A DNA stretch of 64,000 nt from contig BSYO01000008.1 in assembly GCA_033239525.1 (NCBI GenBank), positions 10,474,150 to 10,538,149 on the forward strand, in the 5' to 3' direction. The position numbers and the translations under genes are program-made. This stretch comes from Nepenthes gracilis (lineage: Eukaryota > Streptophyta > Magnoliopsida > Caryophyllales > Nepenthaceae). Shown here in pieces: positions 58,000 through 64,000 of this stretch. Numbering within the stretch: the stretch's first letter is position 1; the number at the start of each line of letters is the position of its first letter. The notes beneath the pieces were generated by a model. That model worked only from the letters and a program-made list of their open reading frames with translations. It did not search any database and had not been told where the DNA came from.

Positions 58000-59955
58000 A
58001 TGGCTTCTGTTACTAAAATTGCTTCAATCCTTAGGAAAGCTGACGTCAAGGAGTTGTACGTAGAGTACAACATCCCGAAGGAGATTGTCTTCCAAGCCCC
58101 TGTCAAGAAAGATAGGGCGTGCTCGCCACCTGAGGGGGTTCGTTACCATTTACGAGGTTCACTTGAGGAGTGGCCTGTGCATTCCCATCCCTGATGAGTT
58201 GTTGGTGGTTTTCACGACTCTCCAAGTTCCTATCGCATAATTCCACGCAAATGCCGTGTAGTACTTGTGAACCTTCTGTATATTCCTTCATTAGCATTCA
58301 AGATGGCTGACGATGGCGATGGTTAGAGGGCTCTTCGAGTTCAACCAGGGTGCAGAGTGGATCTCCCTAGCCCCACGTGGCAGTCTTCAAGTTAGTACCG
58401 CCATATATGATTCCTTGAAGAATTGAAAGAATTGGTTCTTTTTTATTCGTGTGGGCGAGTCCTAACTGTTGGCCACGGAGTGGGGCAAGATGCCTGAGGT
58501 TTATTCTGGGACTCTTGATAAGGAGACGAGGTCCCTGGAGTGGCTGTTGCCGGGTGGAGGACTATCTTGTGGAGTTCTCGAGAGACCACCTTGTCTCTTG
58601 TGCTGAAGTCAAGAAGGCCAAGTGGGGGCCTCCTTCTCCTAAGTAGAAAATGATCGAGCCTCCCCGGAAGAGGAAGGCAGGGGCCCTCTTGATCGGAGCG
58701 CCACCCAACGAGGGGTCTCCTGAAAGTCCAGCGGTGAAGAGAATGGCGTCGACGGTGGTGGTGATGCCTTCTTCATCCTCCTCCCCTGAGCCAGGGAGTG
58801 TACTGGCTGGCCATCTTTCAAGAGTTGGGGATAGTTTTGGCCTGGGCAATGTTAAGTCTATTGTTGAGGCATATAGGGTCAGACTTCATTCCTCCACTAG
58901 CTGTGTCACCCTGGCCCTGTCATAGTCAGAGTGCCTGGCGCCATTGGAGCCTCCCACGGAGCCCATAGTGGAGCGGGCTGTTGATCCTTCGGAAGAGACA
59001 CTATTCGGTGAACCCAAGGAGGCACCCACTGTGCCTCCTGTTACACCGATCGCTACATTATCAGAGGAGCCTGTTTCTGGGAAGCCTTAAGAGGCACAAG
59101 GAGTACCAACCGCCGGAGAGGCTGCTCGAGCCGTTGGTTTGATTGTGGAGAGGCAGGAGGAGTCCTCCGTTAGGGAGCCGATGGAGATGAAGGACCTTTT
59201 GGTGGAGCTACCGGAGGAGCCCACGGCAGAGGCTACTGCTAGGCCTACTCGGGAGGGTCCCATTTCTAGTCCTTCGCTGCCAGAGTAAAGGTCTTGCATC
59301 AGGCCAGAAAGGCCGGTGCACAAGATTTGGCAGGTAAACTCTTGCAATTTACTTTGTCTTTAACTTTTTCGTTGCTGACACTTATCATTTTCGCAGATTG
59401 ATAAAGTTGCGAGAACAATTATTAAGGCGATTGGCCAATGAGACATGATATCTCTGATATGGATAAGGAGATCGCTTGACTTGATGAGGAGTTGGAGGCG
59501 GGGCACCAGGAGGACGCAGTCACCCTAGAGTCTGTGCTGGCCATCGTGGAGACGGAGAATGCCAGGCTAAGAGAGGAAAATGCCAGCTTGAGGAAAGCTG
59601 TAGTGGCCAGCCTGGTGGAGGAAAATGACCGGCTGAAAGAGGAGAATGCCCGCCTGAAAGAAGAGGCTAAACAAACTACGAGGCTCATTGACCAGCTTGC
59701 GGGGTAGATGACCACCTTGGAGAATGAGTTGAGCAATTGCATTCGCCCTCACGAGGTCTCCAACATGCTGCTTGCACGGTTAGGGAGGAAGTCAACATTA
59801 GCCTGTGCATTGCACAGCTAATTGACTTCAATTTTTCAGGAGTACCTCAACCTAGAGAACTATTCTACCCAGTATCGGGAGAGCCTTATGGGGGAGCCCC
59901 GAAGCGGTCAAGGGCCACCACCACCTCCTTCTGGGAGCTCTGCTCCTCCATAGCT
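58000..59955 (+). pseudogene. antisense ORF of Tat-3, one intron
   Basis: ATG at 58000: MASVTKIASILRKADVKELY, VEYNIPKEIVF, DRACSPPEG, then a +1 shift in a G run near 58137, then TIYEVHLRSGLCIPIPDELL in another frame. Middle open pieces 58449-58646 and 58650-58925 (KRMASTVVVMPSSSSSPEPG). 58930-59330 is Glu/Pro-rich, ending HKIWQ at the donor. Intron 59334-59396 (GTAAAC...TCGCAG). Exon 2 has a clear leucine-zipper-like coiled coil at 59540-59690 (ENARLREENASLRK, EENDRLKEENARLKEEAK) and ends WELCSSIAF near 59955. Same architecture as Tat-1 and Tat-2. Confidence 0.72.
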
Positions 59956-60379
59956 TTTTGTACTTTTATTGTCCTTTTACGTAGTGATGTAATTTCATTA
60001 CAAGTAATAAAACGAGCAACTGTTTTATCATTGTTGGTGCTTTTACCATTGCCGTTGTTTTCTTTTTGAGTTTGTCTACCGCGTTGATCGACCAACTCGG
60101 TGTGTTACTCGCGAGTTGGCAATCTGCCTTAAGGCATTGCCAGTGCATTTTGGAGGACTAGAGTCCTTGTGAAGGCATTAAGGCTGATTTTGATGTCGTG
60201 CCAAGCCTACTTAATACTCGTGCGTGAGCAAAGGCCTAGTTGGGCAGCCCAAGCATTGACTTGGGTGGCCAGCTTTTGGGAGGAGTGCTTTGCTCCCGTC
60301 GACCGTCGTTGATTGATCACGCTATCCCCTTGTAAAGGAGGTCGTCACGCATGCTACTTGAGCCCCCTAAGATTTTGAC

Positions 60380-60575
60380 TGCGAACAGGCCACTTTGATG
60401 ACCAATATTTAGATACGACTGCTTATGAGCCGCCTGGATGACCAAGGTTTAAATTTGACCGCTTATGGGCCGCTCAGATGATCGAGATATAAATACGACC
60501 ACTCATTGGCTGCTTAAGTTACCAAGGTTCAAATACGACCATTCATGGGCTGCCTGGATGATCAGGGATTAGTAA
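60380..60575. repeat. 40-bp minisatellite (Tat-3), about 5 units
   Basis: Units headed TACGACTGCTTATGAGCCGC, TTGACCGCTTATGGGCCGC, TACGACCACTCATTGGCTGC and TACGACCATTCATGGGCTGC, each followed by C(T)GGATGA(C/T)C(A/G)AGG(T)TT. Same place as in Tat-1 and Tat-2. Confidence 0.88.
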
Positions 60576-60799
60576 CGAGAGGGTAAAAATCCACCCGACC
60601 TATGGGCAATCTACGTCGCCTAGCCCTGCAACAAAAAAAGAGATACAAACATACAAGCATATGCAAAAGAGAAAAAACAAAACACAACATATAAAAAAGA
60701 GGGTACTTGTTTTATTAATTAAAAAATTACAGAGCCCGCAACAAAAAAAAAGAGATACATACACTTACAAAGAAACACGTGAACGAAAAATTAAGTACA

Positions 60800-62160
60800 G
60801 CCCTTAAGGAAGTAGTGTTTATCGAGGTTGATCGAGGTTCCACGTTCGTGGAAGAAACTTGCCATTCTGGTTCTAGAGTTTGTATACTCTGTTTCGTAGG
60901 ACAGCGGAGACTAGGAAAGGCCATCCCCAATTTAGAAAAAGCTTATTCCGGTTGGCAATCCTGCCCGTAGCCTCGATGCTTCGCAAGACCAAGTCTCTAA
61001 CGTCGAACTGTCGTGCTTTTACCTTCTTGTTATAATAGCAGGTGATTTGCTATTGGTAGGCTGTAGTCCGCATCCTGGTAATGTTGTGGGCTTCCTCTAA
61101 CAAGTTTAGGTGCTCTGTTTAACTTATGGGTTGCCGGGAGTTACCTTGATCCGCCCGAGACTAAATGGTGTCTCGCGAGTTGTCCTTTGCTCCTTTAGAA
61201 CAAGTTTACGGACTAAATGCTCGGGAGTCTTGGGAGTCATCGAACGACCGAGGAGATTACTCGCCCGAGCCCCCTTGTCCTTAGAAGAGACTAAATGGTG
61301 TCTCGCGTGCTCTTTTGGAGTCATCCTAGAAGACCTGAGGATTAGGGTAGCTCATCCACCTGTGGACCCCCCTAATGTCCTTCACTTGGTCTTAAAATCG
61401 TGGAGTTGGAGAATTGTGTTCGTGATTTCTACCTATTCGCTATGGAATGCCAAACTTGTGTGTGACCAACCTAATGCCTAGGCTAGCACAATACTGTTGT
61501 GCTCTATTTTCTTGGAATTGTGATGGCCTTGACACTAGTCACTATGACCTATGGAATGCCAAACTTTCTTTGCCCCGCAATGAATTCAATTCAAGAATGT
61601 CAAGCCCCACTGATCTTGGGCCAAGGATGCCTGATGGACTTCAACTCAATAATGATGGTGAAATAGCTTGATTGAAGATTCTACTTGGTGAAATAGTTGA
61701 TACCTGAACTTTCACACATCTTCTGAACTCAAGTGCATCCTTCTTCATAGATGGCCAAGGAGCCCCTATTGAGGGACTTAAATGCAACTTCTGGTCGATA
61801 GTGAAGATTGCCCAAGGTAGACTTTGCCCAAGGCATCTTTCAAACCTCAAGGGCATCCTTCTTCACCAGGGCCAGAGTCGAGTATCCATGGCGATCTTAA
61901 ATGCCCAGTTCTTACTATAAACGTACCGGTGATAACCTCTTCTAGACTTTGCCGGGCTTCATAGTCAAACCTCCTCTAGGAGAGGCACCAGATCACCAAG
62001 AGTATCCATTGGTATGGGGTATCTATAATGTACCACGCCCGAGATCTTGATCGCTTCATGTTCATCCGTGTCATCTAGGAGCGTTTCATCACCAAGGTAC
62101 CTTTGGTATGGGGTCATCTAATTTTCTACCTCGGAGATCTGCATCACTTCATATTCCTCT
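60800..62160 (-). pseudogene. Tat-3 integrase, scrambled by local duplications
   Basis: The C-terminal end at 60780-60960 parallels the SPNWEGPFLV region of Tat-1, with stops. Above it, 61090-62160 no longer follows the Tat-1 order: a 21-bp block GAGACTAAATGGTGTCTCGCG occurs at 61157 and again at 61287, ATGGAATGCCAAACTT at 61442 and 61553, and a block of about 99 bp around GGTATGGGGT repeats at 61993-62070 and 62092-62162. APWPSMKKDALEF near 61740 marks what is left of the zinc-finger region. Confidence 0.6.
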
Positions 62161-62189
62161 GTGCTGGGAGCACTTAGAACCTCCCGCAT

Positions 62190-62640
62190 GTCCCTCGAGT
62201 ACTATTTCGAGTTTTCCATTGCCGCCACTCTGGTATGTTGGTCGGCCTTCCAATTCTCAATTCTAAGAACATGGACTAGGGTTAGCCTATTGAATCCCTG
62301 GGCTGCCTCCTTTACTTTAGCCAAGTGCTTGGCCAAGTGTGGTTTGCTCATCTCGAAACTCCCATTAACTTGGTTGATGACTAGTTCAGAGTCATTGTAG
62401 GCAATCAGTTACTTAGCTGAGCACTCTTTGGCTAGTCTTAATCCAGCTAATAGGGTTTCGTATTCAGTAATGTTGTTGGTGGCTAGGAAGTCGAGTTTAA
62501 GAGAGTACTTCACCTCAAACTCGTCAGGGGTCTAAAGGACCACCCCGGCACTGCTGCCTGAATCTGTAGGCAATCTGTCTATGTGGAGGATCCATTCCGA
62601 TGCTCCCTCGTACTGTTCGGTATCCTCAGGGGAGCTGTTC
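62190..62640 (-). pseudogene. Tat-3 archaeal-type RNase H
   Basis: Minus-strand: WILHIDRLPTDSGSSAGVVL, then after a TAG EVKYSLKLDFLATNN, YETLLAGLRLAKECSAK and NDSELVINQVNG. Asp of HID, Glu of YETLL and Asp of NDSEL fit the active-site pattern. Confirms the second RNase H of the Tat lineage. Confidence 0.8.
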
Positions 62641-62779
62641 TTCAAGAATTGAGATAGTGATCTCAATGATAACTTCGGCCAGAGCCTGCCCTTTAATAGC
62701 CGGTCTGGACAAAAATTTGATGTCAAACTCTCCCAATTCGATAGCCCACTTTACTAGCCATCCAGAAACGTCACGTTTC

Positions 62780-63120
62780 TAAAGAATGCTAGTTGGTGAG
62801 AACAATCACGCAATGCACCTGGAAGTAAGATCGCAGTTTCTGGGTAGAGAAAACAAGTGCTAAAGCTAATTTCTTCGCATGCAGGTAGGGTGTCTTTGGT
62901 CCGGTCAACGTCTTGCTCACGTTGTAGACTGGCAGTTGTGTATCGGAGTCCTGGCGTACAAGGATGGAGCTGAGGGTCACCTCTGACACCGTTAGGTAGA
63001 GGTATAGCTCCTCTCCGACCTTAGGCGATGTTAGCAACAATGGGCTCGCTAGATACTGCTTCAACTTATCAAAGGCTGCTTGACACTCTGTCGTCCATTG
63101 GAACCCAGTTGATTTTGTCC
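62780..63120 (-). pseudogene. Tat-3 gypsy-type RNase H
   Basis: Open minus frame 63064-62789: LYLYLTVSEVTLSSILVRQD, PVYNVSKTLTGPKTPYLHAK, LALALVFSTQKLRSYFQVH, the gypsy RNase H attached to RT. The first catalytic Asp position reads as Thr-Val (usually V-S-x-x-A context), typical of the degenerate first RNase H in dual-RNase-H elements. Confidence 0.8.
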
Positions 63121-63129
63121 CCCTTAGTG

Positions 63130-64000
63130 CCTTAAAGAACGGCTAGTTCTTGTCACCATATTTAGCTAAGAAGCAGAACAAGGCCGCCAGTTGTCCGGTT
63201 AGTCACTGGATGTCCTTAACGCTCCACGGCAGAGCCATATTTATGAGGGCCTTGATCTTCTCCAGGTTTGCCTAGATCCCTCATTGAGAGATGATAAAAC
63301 CCAGGAACTTCCTCGAGGCCACTCCAAAGACGTACTTGACCGGATTCAGCTTCATTTGATGTGCACGGAGCACTTCGAATGATTCAGTCAGATCGCGAAT
63401 ATGGTCATTGCTGGTCCTGCTCCTGATAAGCATGTCGTCGATGTACACCTCCATATTGCGGCCGATTTATTTCTCAAACATTTTATTCACGAGTCGCTGG
63501 TAAGTACCTCCCGCATTCTTCCAACCAAAGGACATTACCTTATAGTAATAAGTCTCCTGGTCCGTCATGAATGAGGTGTGCTCCTCATCCTCTAGAATTA
63601 TCCTAATCTGGTTGTAGCCTGAGTATGCATCCATGAAACTCAATAGCTCATGTCTAAACGTAGAGTCTACCAGTAGGTCGATCCTGAGTAATCTTTCGCA
63701 TAGGCTTTGTCAATGTCGGTAAAGTCCATGCAACTTTGGCATTTTCCATTGCTTTTCTTCACCAGGACGACGTTAGAGAGGCAATCCGAGTACTGGACCT
63801 CTTTGATGAAGCCAGCGTCCAGTAGCTTCCTCATTTCCTTCCAGATGGCAACCAATTTCTCCACAAAGTGGTTTCTCCACTTCTACCTGACGGGTTTACG
63901 GTCGGAATTGAGGCCCAACTATGAACCATTATTCCGGCTGAAATTTCAGGCATGTCAGTGGGAGTATATACAAAGATGTCAGCGTTTTGTTGTAAGAATG
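63130..64000 (-). pseudogene. Tat-3 reverse transcriptase (cut by window end)
   Basis: Minus-strand: EKLVAIWKEMRKLLDAGFIK and VVLVKKSNGKCQ at 63864-63740, then in other frames the catalytic MEVYIDDML at about 63435-63460 with both Asp present. Frame changes near 63700 and 63500. Upstream protease and gag lie beyond 64000. Confidence 0.8.

Larger units (their letters stand above)
56334..64000 (-). mobile_element. Tat-3: Tat-lineage retrotransposon, continues past the window
   Basis: 3' LTR 56334-57324, purine tract 57325-57342, 56-bp minisatellite 57487-57705, antisense ORF 58000-59955, 40-bp minisatellite 60380-60575, integrase remnant 60800-62160, archaeal-type RNase H 62190-62640, gypsy RNase H 62780-63120, RT 63130-64000 cut by the window end. 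Protease, gag and the 5' LTR should follow to the right. RNase H and RT are better preserved than in Tat-1; the integrase is badly rearranged. Confidence 0.88.

Overview
The window is plant nuclear DNA, most likely from a eudicot. The evidence is one intron-split plant-type cytosolic ribosomal protein gene (uL14, RPL23 family), several lineages of plant LTR retrotransposon, and remains of a plant 2-oxoglutarate-dependent dioxygenase gene. Everything else is repeat: old AT-rich sequence invaded, often several layers deep, by GC-richer retroelements. No bacterial, organellar or CRISPR feature was seen. Layout: 1-3.05 kb is AT-rich DNA without a recognisable gene. 3.3-5.2 kb holds RPL23 on the minus strand; its tiny first exon is not visible and probably lies in the 100-N gap at 6161-6260. 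From 7.2 to 25.3 kb lie two Ty3/gypsy Tat-lineage elements in minus orientation (Tat-1 and Tat-2) and a solo LTR of the same family. The third (Tat-3) enters at 56.3 kb and runs off the right end. All three share one plan on the + strand: 3' LTR, purine tract, a 56-bp minisatellite (in Tat-1 only a decayed trace), a spliced antisense ORF ending in a coiled coil, a 40-bp minisatellite, then integrase, two RNase H domains, RT, protease and gag read on the minus strand (Tat-2 has lost the middle of pol). 26.1-31.3 kb is a decayed Ty1/copia element. 31.3-36.5 kb is a dioxygenase gene broken by a triple-LTR tandem array and by an apparent inversion. 37.3-39.0 kb is a TIR element with a solo LTR inside it. 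39.4-50.6 kb is a Tekay/Del chromovirus whose 3' LTR carries another solo LTR. 52.4-55.3 kb has further repeat and gag remnants. A dispersed AT-rich repeat (called R here; copies near 7.2, 16.8-19.6, 37.0-50.9, 52.4 and 55.3 kb) is the common substrate into which much of this was inserted, and it supplies natural empty sites that date the order of events. Apart from RPL23, all coding sequence looks dead. Stop codons are mostly TAG where CAG or TGG is expected, and catalytic Asp codons have changed to Asn in the chromovirus, as expected from long-term cytosine methylation and deamination. The observations most worth following are: the conserved, intron-containing antisense ORF with its two flanking minisatellites; the duplicated flank plus LTR around Tat-1, which looks like a fused-haplotype or unequal-exchange junction; the triple-LTR array that splits a dioxygenase reading frame; and the apparent inversion beside it.
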